Source: Carya illinoinensis | Taxonomy: Eukaryota > Streptophyta > Magnoliopsida > Fagales > Juglandaceae | Assembly: GCF_018687715.1 (NCBI RefSeq) | Contig: NC_056765.1 | Coordinates: forward strand, 17,436,894 to 17,500,893 | Direction of reading: 5' to 3' | DNA length: 64,000 nt | Shown here: positions 1 to 13,700 of the stretch, in pieces | Layout of the letters: each line of letters opens with the position of its first letter | How positions within the stretch are numbered: the first letter of the stretch is position 1 | Position numbers and translations under genes: made by a program | The notes under the pieces: generated by a model | Told to the model about the DNA's origin: nothing | What the model saw: the letters and a program-made list of their open reading frames with translations, nothing else | Database searches by the model: none

Positions 1-3000
1 TAATGATGCATGGATGTCAGTAAAAGCATAAATGCATAATCAAATTCATAAGAAATTAAAGCATAACTTGGAGTACAACATAGCATAATTGACATAACTT
101 AAATTGAAACATGAACTGAACTTGACTTGCAACTTGACTTAGCATGAACTTGCTCTGAAACTTGAATTAACATGAAAATACATACTCCACAGTTGTTGTG
201 GCCCCATGTATTCTACACAAACTTGACTTAACATGAAAAATACATACTCCACAGTTGTTGTGGCCCCATGTATTCTATACAAACTTGACTTAACATGAAA
301 AATACATACTCCACAGTTGTTGTGGCCCCATGTATTCTATGTGTAAATACATACTCCACAGTTGTTGTGGCCCCATGCATTCTACACATCACAATGCAGT
401 TAAATACATACTCCACAGTTGTTGTGGCCCCATGTATTCTACATAAACTTGACTTAACATTAAAAATACATACTCCACAGTTGTTGTGGCCCCATGTATT
501 CTATGTGTAAATACATACTCCACAGTTGTTGTGGCCCCATGTATTCTACACAAACTTGACTTAACATTAAAAATACATACTCCACAGTTGTTGTGGCCCC
601 ATGTATTCTATGTGTAAATACATACTCCACAGTTGTTGTGGCCCCATGTATTCTACACAAACTTGACTTAACATGAAAAATACATATTCCACAGTTGTTG
701 TGGCCCCATGTATTTTACGCATCACATTTGTAGTTAAATACATACTCCACAGTTGTTGTGGCCCCATGTATTCTACACATCATAATGTACTCAAGATGAA
801 ATGTAACTGGAATACGAAAGGACTGAAGTCCTGACGTAATATAACGTGACTTGAACATAACTTAGAATACATGACCAACTTGAGATAGAAACATTTCGTA
901 ACATGGCATAACATATAATAGACAACATATTTAACATGACATACTTGCAACAGTGAATATTACATGACTTGACGTACATGTAATAGATGACATACTTAGC
1001 ATGACGTACTTGTAATGTACAGTAATACATAACAGAATATATTATGTAACAGATAAAAATTGATGACAGAATAAATTCTGTATAATAGACAATTACATGA
1101 TAACTTGACATGGCATGACACATATGATAACATACATACATACACTGTAGTTCTTTTACTTAGCATACATACACAGTAGACTGCTAGTAAGTTAAAAGCT
1201 AACTTACCTCGATTTCCGCATTTCTTATAAAACCTCAAGCGCGATCACGAGGAACTGTAATTAGTGATTCTAAAAGTTAGTACTAAATCACTAATAATTT
1301 GAAATATGGAAAAATACTAACTTAAAGAGTAAAATTTCCATTTTACTTTCTATATGTAGGAAAATGACCGTTTTACCCATAACTTAAGGATTTTGCATAC
1401 TAACTCCAAAAGTCACCAAAATTTACATGCCTCATGTAAATTTTATCCTCAACTCAAATATCAATTTATAAAAATTTAAAACTAATCACAACTATTAAAA
1501 CTCCATAGGGCCGAAATTCTCATATGCTATTTCTATTGATTTTTGTTTCCAACTTGTTTTGATCAACCTTTTGATCTATGACTTATAAATATGTGATCTT
1601 CAAACCAAACCATCACATGGTTTAAAAAGATGTCCTAAAACATATATAAGCTTCTAATTCAAGATCACATGGTTAAAAATTAACCAAAACATAAATTTAG
1701 CCAAGAACATCCACACTTTGGCTTATCTGAATATCTCTTTACATAAAATTTCATATCTTTGAAACTAACATCAAATATCTTCAAAATAATAATATAACAT
1801 GTATATAAGATGCTTAGGATCCTCCAATAAAATTATCAAAGTCATTAGAATAGGTTTAGACCACCAAAGAGTTAAACTTTCTCAAAATAGAAACTGTTTT
1901 TCTTCTTCCAGTTTCTAAGTTTCTAAATCTAAGCAAATATTTCATCAAAACCTTCAATCATGCAAAAATCCTCAACCAATAGTCATATATACATGTTAAC
2001 AATACTCCATAAAAATTTCGGACCAATATCTATCCATTAGCTTGGTCAAAAACTCCAAACTATAACATATTCTCCAGTTTATCTCCCAGAATGACCTTTC
2101 TATAGTTTACACAATATTTGATTGACCAAATGATCTTCAAATGGGGCAAATAATATATCCATGTAAACTAGACTCAAAAAGGAACAACTTATATGAAGGA
2201 GACTTTATGATAAAACACTTACAACAGCTTCGAAATAGGCATGCAAAAGAACTCCTAAAAGCTGTCCGAGAGAGAATGTTTGATATTCTTTTAAAGAAAC
2301 GTGTAAATGAAGATAAGTTCGTGGGTGATGGCTGGAGATGCTTATGGAAGAGATAAGGGAGATGATAAGGCTGGAGTTGAGAGTTGAGTGTGGTTTTCTC
2401 CTACCCAAAATATCTATAAAATATTATCTCAAAATATTCTATCCAATAATATCTATAAAAATCAGCTCAATATATTTTCCAAATGTGGAGTAGACTTGGA
2501 AGAGTAAGGTGGCTAAAATCTTTCTATGTGTATTTTAAATCTCTATTCTTAAGATATTTTCCAAATGTGTATTTTGCTTAGGTGTCATAATCTCACACCT
2601 TGATTTCCTTCACAATTTCATCTAATGGTTTCTCTTTGTGCCAAGTATCTAATACTATTCATTATGTGTGGTTAAGATCTTGCCAAGTGTCTAAATAAAA
2701 TATCGCTATCCTAATTTGGACATTTCACACTATGATTTTGAAAACACTACGCTCAGTACATTTACCGAGGTTACTATTCACTCCAAAAATAAACGTAATA
2801 AACTTAGTACTGAAAAATTCTAAATATTCAATTAAGCCTAGTGGTGTAGACTATAATGTATTCTGACACTTTTAACTATCTCAAATAATTAAAATCGCAT
2901 TTCTGGTACCATAGTGAGTGATAACACTAACTATGTTGACAGGCTAAAATTTATGCGATTAGTCGATTCGTGTAAACTTACAGAGTTTTCACGAGGTTCC

Positions 3001-3047
3001 TAAAGTCAATAGAAATTCCTTAATTGAATTTCTAGCGGGCTGTTACA
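1..3047 (-). mobile_element. LTR-retrotransposon end (long LTR or leader), truncated by window edge
   Basis: Read on the minus strand the segment opens TGTAACAGCCCGC at 3047, a common start of plant gypsy-type LTRs. On the plus strand it ends TGTTACA directly against kinase-derived sequence. No second LTR end or primer-binding site is visible, so the rest lies left of the window. It contains the hairpin repeat array (177-772), a degenerate TG/CA-rich stretch (790-1140) and AT-rich sequence. No retrotransposon ORF is present. The class is inferred from one terminus. Confidence 0.5.
177..772. repeat. Tandem array of 11 hairpin-forming units
   Basis: Eleven copies of a 36-bp unit start at 177, 239, 301, 346, 403, 465, 510, 572, 617, 679 and 737. 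Each is an interrupted palindrome: outer arms AATACAT/ATGTATT, inner arms CCACA/TGTGG, loop GTTGT. Copy 4 has one arm change (ATGCATT). Spacing is mostly 62 or 45 bp, giving a 107-bp higher-order period from 465 to 679. Spacers are either 26 bp (related to acttgacttaacat) or 9 bp (ctatgtgta). Confidence 0.9.
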
Positions 3048-3520
3048 GCCGGAGTATGCGGCGGTGTCCCCGGAAGCTGGGATCGATGAAGCGAGTGCAT
3101 CTTAGGGGTGCTTCGATAAAATCAGCGTCGACAATGACAAAGATTTTGCCGGTCACAGTAGAAAGAAAGGGGGTTCAAAGAGGGATAGTGGTGGAAGCAG
3201 GACAATGGAGGTGGCTCTGAGTCTGGTAGAGTGAAGAACTACGTGATGGAGTGGATTGGTAGTGAGATTAAGAAGGAGAGGCCCACCAAAAGTGAATGGA
3301 TTGAGTCCTCGAGCTCAATGGAGAACGATGGGTTGGGTTCAAAGATTGAGCAGAAGCAGAGAAAGAGATTGGGGTGGTGGGCCTCAGATGAGGAAAGGAT
3401 ATCGAGAAGGAAAGAGAAGAATCGGAAGCCAAGGGAGTGGTGGAAGGAGGAGCTCTCGAAGAAGACAAAGAAGAAGAAATGAGGGACTGGACCGAGTAGC
3501 GGTAGAGAATGGGAGATGAG
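3048..3520 (+). pseudogene. Receptor-like kinase (At4g25390/At2g45590 type) gene fragment
   Basis: The plus-strand translation matches the middle of this receptor-like Ser/Thr kinase group as I recall it: PEYAAVSPEAG, then FDKISVDNDKDFAGH, KNYVMEWIGSEIKKERP, KRLGWWASDEER and REWWKEEL followed by a lysine run. About 160 residues remain. Breaks: an in-frame TAG at about 3102, a frameshift near 3185-3195 between the two readable parts, a stop at about 3481, and loss of the C-terminal kinase lobe. The left end is cut by the LTR junction at 3047. Not functional. Confidence 0.7.
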
Positions 3521-3649
3521 TGGGGGATGAGACAGTGGAGTCGGAGACAGTGGCGTTGGTTTTGTGAGACGTACGCAATTGATAGAAACCGGTTCAGTGT
3601 TTAGTGAACCCGGTCCACACGTCATGAGTGCGATGGTTTCTCCCAAACA

Positions 3650-5275
3650 GTGGATGCTCCGAAGACTTATTGGGCAAAAATATCAAAGTGTTGGGCTTGG
3701 GCCACTAAAGTATTTTTACATTTGAGAAAGCTATACTCTTTACACAAAATAAGTCGCACAATAGTATAAAAAAAAATTAAATTAGACCGGATTGCATCAA
3801 ATCGGTAAGATTAATCTGATCTCAAATTTGGTTAAGTTCGATATCGATTTTATTTTTCTTAAAACTGGTCAAAATCGGTTTGATTCTGATTATTTTTTTC
3901 TAAAATCGGATCGAACCGAACCAGACCGGTTTATATGTATTTTTTAATTTTTTTATTGTAATATTATATATGATAGTTATATATAAAATAGTTTTGTATC
4001 ATATAATAAATTACTAATTAATATAATATTAAAATTTAAAATCTTATATCATTTTATTTATTGTATAAATAGTTATACTAATATTATATAGTGCATATTA
4101 ATAGTTATAATATATTACAATATATCATCACTATAATATTATATACTATATTATATATATTATAATACATATATAGTACATTATAATATATAATATAATA
4201 CATTAAAATCGAAAAATCGGACCAGAAACCGGAATATCAGTTTAGAAAAATAATCGGTGCGTAATTAATTTTAAAAAGTATAAAACTAATACATATTGAT
4301 TCAATCTTAAATTTTATCCAAAACCAAATTGGTGACACTCTTAATAATCCTTAACAAAAATTAAAAAATCTATCACATCACGTAACACTTTATTAATAGT
4401 CAACTAAAGCCGATAAATACAAATATACATTTTTTCAAATTTTTTTATTTTAACCATTTTTTATAAATTTTTATAAAATAAAAAATATTAATTCATTAAT
4501 AGTTACTTCTTTAATTATTAATTTTTTTTTTTTAAAATAAAACACAATCACTTAGTTTTGTCGGTAGCAAATAGTTTTTTCCTATAGTAGTGCTAGCATG
4601 CTTTGACACCGGGCGTAACCGCTAGCACAAATTTCCCTTATTATATTTTTCTTTTTCATATTTATTTAACATATTTAAATATTTTAAAAAATAAAAAAAA
4701 AATACCAATACACTAAAATTTAATTTTTTAATGATTAAGTTAAAAAGAAAAAAAATTAAGTACATAAACAGTCGAAAAGAAGGGACAAATTTAATTGACA
4801 TAATACTAGTATTTTCCTTTTTCCTAAATTAAAACGTACTTCAATCAAGTGTAAGTGGATGTGACTTATTTTTTGGGAGTAGGATTTGTCTTTGCACTAT
4901 AACATATTCATTAAGCAGCCAATCTTGCAAGATGTAACATAGAGAAATCCACACCTAGAAGCTCCTCCTACTCGCCATACCAGATGAAGAATATTATACA
5001 CGGTTTGCACATTGTGTTTTCGAATAAATTAATATCTCAAACATTCTCTCTATACCACCCATTTACAGAGCATTTCAACAATGTAAGACCATGTATCTTA
5101 CATTCTACAACACAAAATTTCGAGAATTAGTGTTACCCCCCATTTCTGCCTTTCTCACTAGGCCATCCCCACAAGCTCTCTCTTCAGGTAAAAAGTCAGT
5201 TTCTCAAATGCAAAATGCTTCAATACGTATTTTGATGGCGGGGAGTTAGTTTGTCACAAAATATTATATACCCGG
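3650..5275. other. AT-rich intergenic sequence
   Basis: No ORF of interest. From about 3780 to 4330 the ends carry ATCGGTTTG/CGGACCAGA-type motifs around an AT-rich core, as in many non-autonomous DNA elements, but I could not fix ends or target duplications. The MOM1 3'UTR should occupy the right part (below 5275); the polyadenylation site is not determined. Confidence 0.4.
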
Positions 5276-5991
5276 CTAGTCATCATCTGATAAACAAACA
5301 AGGTCAGGGGCCCCACCTGTACGTACAGCATTAACCACCGTACTAGTTGTTGGAGCAGATTGATTCAGGGAGTTGGAGTACGTGCGCAAATCTGGTTGTT
5401 GGAGCAAATTTGGCAGATTTGCACAAGGTCGACTGACAATGTCCATGAGAAGATCTAAGTGAGGTCCAGATGTAGGAAGAGATGAAGACGACCTGGCTAC
5501 AGTTTCATGCAACTGGGGCCTATTGTGAGGACCATATAGGCATGCAGGCGCTTCTGCCATGGGTGGATGATGGGGAAGTGAGGGCAAGGTTGTAGCAGTG
5601 TTACTAGGTGGCTGGGGACTAGGCTGTCCACGTGGAAGAGAAGGCGGACTCGTTGCAGCCATGGCTGTAGACCTAAGCAGGTGTGGGGCTGGAGCACGTA
5701 TTTCACTGCCAACCCGAAGATTTCCTGAGGGAGGAGGGAAAATGGAGCTGATGGCAATTGGAGGAATACTAGAGAGAGATGCAGATGGATGGTGAAAAGC
5801 CTGGACAGGTGGGTATGTAATATGCGGGCCACCCAAATGTGGTGCTCTCTGAAGGTTGGATGCAGGTGCACCGGTAGTCTGAAGGCTAGGTGCAGAAACG
5901 CTGGCTGAGGACGGAACAGAAATAAGAGATCCTTGCACATTTTGCTGCATCCATGGCTGAACCAGGTGCTGCATTAAACTTGAATGCACAT
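5276..5991 (-). other. MOM1: MOM1 last exon: proline-rich tail
   Basis: Residues 2354-2591: a Pro/Ser-rich, probably disordered tail ending APDLVCLSDDD then TAG at 5278-5276. The last residues fit a SUMO-interaction motif (hydrophobic LVxL followed by Ser and acidic residues). The acceptor is TTTCAG at 5997-5992. Confidence 0.85.
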
Positions 5992-6139
5992 CTGAAAGGA
6001 ACATGAGAAAAGCAAAAACTAGAATAAATGAAAAATTCAATATGCATGAAATACATCAATATTGTCTACTTAAATAATAGATATTCACAAAGCTTGTTTC
6101 CAGATAGGATAGAAACATCACAGGCAAATTTGAGATGCA

Positions 6140-6175
<36 letters not shown>

Positions 6176-9100
6176 TAAGAAACAGCTCTAGTATTAGTAA
6201 AGATAACCCCCTGTCAAAATGTTTTTATGATGAGCCACAAGATATTCCATAACCTTTTATTTGCCTTCTCAAGGAAGCAGCAACATAACGAATGTTATCT
6301 GCCCTTTCTCTCTCAACCCTTTCTTCTTCATTTTTGTGCTAACTTTATTTTGTTTTTCTCTTCCAAAACACATTCCATATATACAGTGAACTTTTTGAAT
6401 GTAGAACGATATTACACTCATAATACCCCAGATCTACTATGTGCAGCACTAAATATATATAAAAATGTTACACTCCTAAATATGGTGATAAACTTGCTAG
6501 GTTGCGCAAACCTCAAGAGTAATTGGACCTAATCCATTTAAAAAAAAAAAAAAAAGTCTTAAGATTATCTATAGAACCAACTGGTGTATATCTTGTTTTT
6601 AAAACATACCACATGTAAGTATCCAAAAACGTCAGTCACTTCTGTGCAGAAAGAAGCATTAAGTTTATGTCTTACCTTATTTTCTGTCATATATACGGCC
6701 CTTAATCTTTGACAGACACATATTGATATGATAATTATGAAAGCTTTTTCATTATACTTGAAAATAGTCGAGGTCCCATCAATCTTGATAGCATTTTTGG
6801 TAAAATCTTCAAACTACATTTATATTGAGTAAAATCTCATGGAATTTAATTCCATTTGCAGTTAGAGCGAGCAACACATGCTGCTCAATGGACAACACAG
6901 TACACGTTTTATTTGGTTTCATAAGATAATCAGTTTATATGGATTCCAGCATCTTTTATTTTTCTACACTGTTAATTAGTGGATAATTACCTATACCAAT
7001 AACTAACCTTGGCCAGTACTGCGAACAAACAGATCAGCTTCGTACTGCTAGAACTGAATCCATCATGACACAAATCCATGTGAAACAAGTGTCACTTGGA
7101 TCTAAGAGCATGCATCCATATCTAATTCTTGATAAAAATAGATGCATTTTCCTAGATAATTTTGTAAGTTCATACCATCCAAAGTTCAATTTCTTTGAAT
7201 CATTTTTTAAAAGGATTAAATTTATAGAACATGCCTCTTCTTCATGCCTTCAATCCTCATAGATTTCTGTTTTCATTATTTAAAATAGTTCACTGTGTCT
7301 GGCTTTGTTCTGGGCCAAGCACAGAGCCTAACTGAACAAAGTACTGATCTAACAAATAATTTGAGTAGCCAACTAAGGAATGGAAAATTAACCATTCAAA
7401 AGGAGTGAGCTATAAGATACCTTGCTGCATTCCTGATGGACCAGGTATTCCTGATGGACCGGGTACTCTGAGATCCATGCATTTAAACCTGAAAGCCTCA
7501 GCCAAAAATTTACTATTCTGGACTCCAGTATGATTTGCATCCATTTCCTTCTTTTTAACAAGAAATTCAGCTTCCATATCCCGAATTTTAGTCTCGTACT
7601 TTCTATGAATTTGAGCAACAACTTCCTCAATCTCCTTCTCGCAATCAGACTTGAGCTGCAACTTCTGCTCAAAAGTTGAAAAAAGAACTTTTGAGCCTTT
7701 AGATAATAATAAAGTAAATAACAACCAAATCAAGCAGCTTACTTGTCTTTCTAAAAACAAAAACTAAATCAAGCAGCTAAGAAAATTGGAAAACTAACTG
7801 TATCTTCATGAATTTTGATAAATTGGTCGGTTTCTTTACGTATTCTTTCCAACTCAGTTTGAAGCGGGTCTGGATAGAAATGCATAGGCATGCGGGATGC
7901 CATTGGGGGTGCAGTTTGTATAGGAGGATTACTAATATCTGTTGCGATCGGCATAGTCCTTGTATCTGAAAAATGTGTCCCCAAGCCACTGACAGGTGCC
8001 TCAATGGGCAACAACAATGCTAAAGAAGTTGATGGTTGCATAACAGCTTGATCTGGAAACTCGATAAGGTTTTCACCTAATTGAGGAGTCTGAGTAAGTT
8101 GGTTGGATGTATGGCCTTCAAAGTTTAGCTGATGTTCAACTCCACCATCTGAAAGTAAATCACAAGTATTGTTTCCAGAATATGAATCTGCAGATGATAA
8201 CAGTTGTATCTGCTGTACAGGCTCAATTGCAGGTGCTTCATGATTCAATTGATTAGAGGGCCCAGCATCAACCCGATGGGATCCTGAAGGTTCAACTTCT
8301 TGTGAAGTATTCTGCATCTCATTAGCCAGTGTGTCTCTAATGGGCGTATGGGCAGATGTGGATGGTGGAGTACATTCATCTTGGACTGCCTGTGCACGTA
8401 TATTGATTGGTTCATTAAGGAAAATAAAACAAGCCTCTCTTCTTAATCATTTCAGTGGATACTACTGAAGCAGAATAAAGATACCTGAGAGAATGGCACA
8501 GGGTCACCTTGAACCATGTTTGTCGTGGGCTGCACTGAAGGAGAATTTACCAGAGAAAGCTCCTGAGAACGAGCACTCTCCTTGATAGCAACACTTAATA
8601 CATCCTGGTGGTCAACTGTAGGACCCTGACCTATTTTGATTAAGACCGAAAACCTATCTAAAATGGAACCTAGTTTATTACCTGAGGCAACATAAGATGC
8701 TCCATCATTCTGATTGTTGGTTTTATCAACCTCTACTCCTTCATGAGGAGCTGTTTCACACTCTCCCAGTTGAGTTTCTCTATCAGGCATGCTTGATTTG
8801 GCTCCATCAGGAATTTGTTCATCAGATGGAGGTGCACTGACTGAGAAAAGATTCTCAAGATCATCATTGGAACTGACAGTCTCTGACACCCTTATGGTGA
8901 TCCCTTCATCTGGGACACAGGATCCTTCAGCAAGTTGTTCTCCAGACGAAGGACTTGTAGGCAACTTCTCAGTGCCATCACTGGAACTGACAGTTTCAGG
9001 CACTTCCCTTAGGACTTCTGTGTCTGGATTGCTACAGACGACTTCATCAGGATTATGCTCTTTGCCACAAGAATTAAGAGAGTCAAAATTAACTGGATCA

Positions 9101-10499
9101 TCACCTGAACTGCCAGCTCCATTGCGGTTCTCAGACCCAGTAAGTGCCACACCCACAGAAGCCATGGTACTTAATTCATCAGGATTATGCTCTTTGCCAC
9201 TAGAATTAACAGAGTCAAAATTAACTCGATCATCACCTGAACTGCTAGCTCCATTGCAGTTCTCAGACCCAGTAAGCATCACACCCACAGAAGCCATGAT
9301 ATTTAATTCATCACTCACACTATCAGGCCCACACAGGTGAGCTGGAGTTTCAACAGCACTGCTACATACTACAGCTTTCTTAGGAACAGGTTCTGGAGTT
9401 TCAGAGAATCCCAATCCATTAACTGGTAAGGCATGTACAGTTCTATCACAACTATGTTCTGAAAGATGAACAGAAGCAGTTGAAGCGTTCTTGGGACTAT
9501 CAAGAGCTGTAAAGGCTTTTTTAGGAACAGGTTTTGGAGTTCCGGATAATCCCAATCCATTACCGGGTACGGCATGTACAGTTCTGTCAGAACTATGTTC
9601 TTCTGAAAGATGACCAGAAGCAATTGAAACGCTCTTGGGACTATCAAGAGCTGTAACTCTTGGGACTATCACCCCATTTCCAGGTTCATCTGAAGATATC
9701 TTATATAACAGTTCAACTTGAGCCCAGGATTTCACTTCTTCCACCCAGTGGTCCTTCCTCTCAAGCACCTTTCTCCTAGCAACCAGCTGCATTTCCTCAA
9801 GATGCTTTAGGCGTTTCTCCATCTGTTGTTCCAGTAACTCAATTCTTTTATCATATTCATTATCCAATATCTTAAGCTTATCTATTCTCATAGAAACCTT
9901 ATTGTGCATGGTACAGATTATAGCATATTTCATTCTGCGTTCTTTTTCAAGCTGTGCCTTCTGTTCCTCAGCAGTTCTCTTAATCTCATCCTTTTCTTCC
10001 TGTTGCTTCTGAATCAGTTTGTTCCACTGTTTGTTACACTTCTTTTGAACTTCTTTAATACTTTTCAAAGCATCTTTTAGTGCCAGTTTCAATACGAGCT
10101 CCAATCCAGGCTGTGGAAGGACATGTTTATCAGAGCATTCTAGATGCTGTGACCAGGATTCAACCTCTGCCTTCTCCTTTTGCAGGTTAGATTTTGTCGA
10201 CTGTGGAAGCCTTGTAGGTGAGTGGTCCTTTGTAACACCTTTTTTTGATAAGTTGGAAACATTGGGATAGTCTGCAATTTGTAAATTCCCTGTACGGTAT
10301 AAAAATATGTTCTTCAGACACCGCAACAATGAGTAAACATAGTCCACCTCTATTTTGTTGCAGAGAAAATTTAGATGCTGTTTTGCAAGTGCAAGAGATT
10401 CTTTATGGTCAACTTTGTGCTTCAGCAAGGAAGCTGCAGTCCAACACTGAATTTGAACAAGACACCGGTAAAGTACGTTGTTAGAAATGCCAAAGTACC

Positions 10500-10562
<63 letters not shown>

Positions 10563-10762
10563 TGCATGAACAAACAATCTCCGTACAATAGTAAAATATA
10601 TAATCATATTCAAATATTGCTATACTTTAATTTGGCAGAATAAAAATTTTATTCAACTGAAAGACGCACAAAACTGGTTAGCAGAAAACTGGAAACAAGC
10701 AGCTCAGGTGCAGATTTGGGAATGCATTACACACAAGTAAAACAAAGAAGCGCCTATACATC

Positions 10763-10793
<31 letters not shown>

Positions 10794-13700
10794 CAACTGG
10801 AATATAAAGTGTGATTAGTTTAATATAGTACTCCCTCCATCCCAACTAAAATGTCTGACTTTCCTTTTCGGAAGCACTAAATCAGGCCTCGGTGCTGCAC
10901 TGGGGCCAGGACATTTTCCAGACCCCACACCAATGGGCACAAAGATGGCTAGGAAAATCCCTTCTTAACATGGCAGCCCTTGTAAGCCCTCCTCAATTTT
11001 TCTTTTGGCTTTTTAAAAAATTGTATTAGATTGTTTTTTTCTTTTTTTAATTTTTTCAGTTTTTTTTTTTTTTTAAATTAATTTTATACTTTTTTATAAC
11101 TCTTTAACCAAATGATAGGCCATGTGTAGACATGTGGCATGCCATGTTAACGGAGGCTTTCTTACTAAAAAAACTAAAAGCAAAGGGAGCGAAAAGGTCA
11201 ATATGCAAAACCCAAAGATTGTTTATGTACTTGACCAACTCATGCAGAAAGTTGCAAGGTAGGCCCGTATGTTTGAAAAACTCAATTGGGAATTTGGACC
11301 AGAAAAAATATGAAATTTGGGCAAGAACAAAACATGATATTTGGACTTTGATTTTCAACCCAATGATCATCTTTATCTCTTTATCAGTCATTTTGCATGC
11401 CTAGAATGAATCTTAAAAATGCATAAATTTTATTTTTCAGATCCAATAAATCCAATCCCAATTTAAATTGGGATTAAGACACATGTGCCTCGCTTTTAGG
11501 CTTACTCCTAGCCTCAAAGAAGACTCAAAGTTTCACCCTGAACAATTTTCAGATCCAGAATTTGGACACAGGACATTAGTTTTAGGCAACCTAAATACAT
11601 GAATTGAAAGAAATTGTTCCGGCAGGTCAAGTACATAGGGGGACTGCAGCGCTGTTGCAGATGTTGCAAGAGATATTGCAGGTTAAACAAAATCTACAAG
11701 CATAAAAGACTTGGCAAAAGGGCACAGAGGGATGATATAAAACATCAACAGTGGTAAACATTAAAACACTAGAACACTATATTATATAAATTTATTATGT
11801 CCATAAAAAAAGGCTAGGCATGATCCACTTCAATGATTCATTTTGAGTATTGTTGGTCAACCCAATGATTTGATTGAGTCCATTCCTCAAAACAACACGC
11901 ATTAACATAAATACCTCCACACAAAAAAAGCAATATTGTTGTTTCTTTTAAGGCTACCAGAGGAAAAAGCATGTATGATGAAGTGGTAATGAATACAAAC
12001 ACAAGCTGTATAAAACAAATGATCTTTCAACCAAAATAAATAAAATAGGATGAACAAAAATAAGAATCCATGAATAACAATAATTTCATAGTTGGTACCC
12101 AAAAAAAAAAAGTACACATCTAACATTATTTTATTTTTCTGGATCAATACGTCTAATGTTCTAATATTCATTGATAAAAGGACCAATATTTATATTTCAT
12201 TCAGATTATGACAGATGCTTCTTTTCCTCAGCAAATTTGAAAGATACTTTTACAAACAGACGATGGGGTTGGAGAGAGAGAGAGAGTATTTTTCACTTCC
12301 CAAAAAGAGAATTGGAAAAAGAGATTCTAACCAGAGATATCTGAAAAGCTTGCAACATAGTCGCTTGTCCTCGGTTGACAGAATGATTATTCATAACATA
12401 TTCGAGAAACTTTTCAACCATGTCTTTGACATCCTCCTGCATAAGAAAAAATGTATCGACGTCATGAGCGAACAAAATGTATAAAACCATTGTCAAGGAA
12501 ATGAAAAAATGGCAGCTCAATTCACACAAAATCCTTATAAGGAGAATGAGTTTCATACAGAGAATTGTAGAATTTGGCAAAGTTTTTCTATCTGTGGCTT
12601 CAGAAGAAGATGAAGACTACTCTGCGCATCACCCAACTTGTTTTTCTTGTCAAATTCAATCTTAACACCTCCCAAGAATTCTGAGATAAAATTAGGCAAC
12701 CAAGGGGCAGTAGGAGCATGGTGTGCATGAACATTATCATTCGACTGACTCGCAGTATCCAAACCTGCAGAAGTAACAGATGCCATGAACATCTAAAATT
12801 TCAGGATTAAGGAGATGTACAATCCTTCCCAAACAATAATAGAACTTTCATGCACCAAAAGAGCCCTATCAAGCAGAATAGAAAACGGAAATCACCCACT
12901 TACCTTCCTTGTCCCCAGCAATTATTCTTTTCTCTAATCCAGATTTCAGAGAGGGCGGATCGATGTTATTATTGAGCACCTTCTGCTTCTTTACAACATC
13001 ACTCTCAACTTCTGGTCTCTTTGATAACTCAGGTTGAATCCTTTTACGACCCCTCTGAGTTGAAACAGAATGATATTTCCATTGAGGTTGCTTTCCCTCC
13101 AACAATTTCGTCCAAAATATATGGGGTAGAGATTCATCCAACAGTGGAACTGTAAGCTCACCAGGCAATGGAGAACTCGTGCTATAGGTTCCTCCAACTT
13201 GTTGAGCTTTCAAAATTATAGATGAGTTACTTGTGGCAGTTTCTTCATCATTCTCAAGGAGTATGGACAAAAACTCCTGCACTACATCTTTCAAAAGTGA
13301 TTGTTCAGACAAAATACTTGCATCAGAGGCTGGGGTATTGGCACCATGAAACTTATCCAAACTATCAAATAAATGGGATACTCCCAACATTAGCAGCATA
13401 TGACAAGTACTCCGGCTTATGTTCTGTAAGCTATCAATGAACTTATTTTGCTTTGCAAGGATTAGAACATTTTCCTCCACAGTAAAGGATGAATACAGCC
13501 GGAATACTTTTATCTGCTCAAACTGTGAATCAAGTGATATCTTCTGCAGAGCTTTTAAATTATTCATGGGGGACCAGTCACTATCAAAAATGATCACAGA
13601 ATCAACCGATAACAGTTTGATGCTAGGAAAACAAGCACGGGATTCCAATAAAAACACAAATCTCCCAGACTCCTTGTTGTTGAACCTGCTCAAAGCAGCT

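Larger units (their letters stand above)
8485..10446 (-). other. MOM1: MOM1 large exon 16: coiled coil plus repetitive disordered region
   Basis: The 1962-nt exon (residues 1422-2075) opens with a helical segment, then a charged coiled coil at about 1535-1670 (KEVQKKCNKQWNKLIQKQQ and following heptads). After that comes a Ser/Pro/Glu-rich disordered stretch containing two independent in-frame tandem duplications, of 48 and 44 codons. The coiled coil probably mediates self-association (inference). The acceptor is at 10448-10447, the donor GTATCT at 8484. Confidence 0.85.

Noticed and set aside
177..772. Repeat array resembling CRISPR repeats and spacers
   Set aside because: Plant-like nuclear context, spacers are themselves repeated (only two types) and there are no cas genes; it is a satellite-like array.
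3239..3646. 135-codon minus-strand ORF rich in Ser, Pro and Phe
   Set aside because: Antisense of the purine-rich kinase fragment; composition explains it.
6028..6532. Plus-strand ORFs of 74 and 101 codons
   Set aside because: They lie in the last MOM1 intron, have no known domain, and include a microsatellite.
8789..9340. 183-codon plus-strand ORF
   Set aside because: Antisense shadow of MOM1 exon 16, repetitive because of the tandem duplications there.
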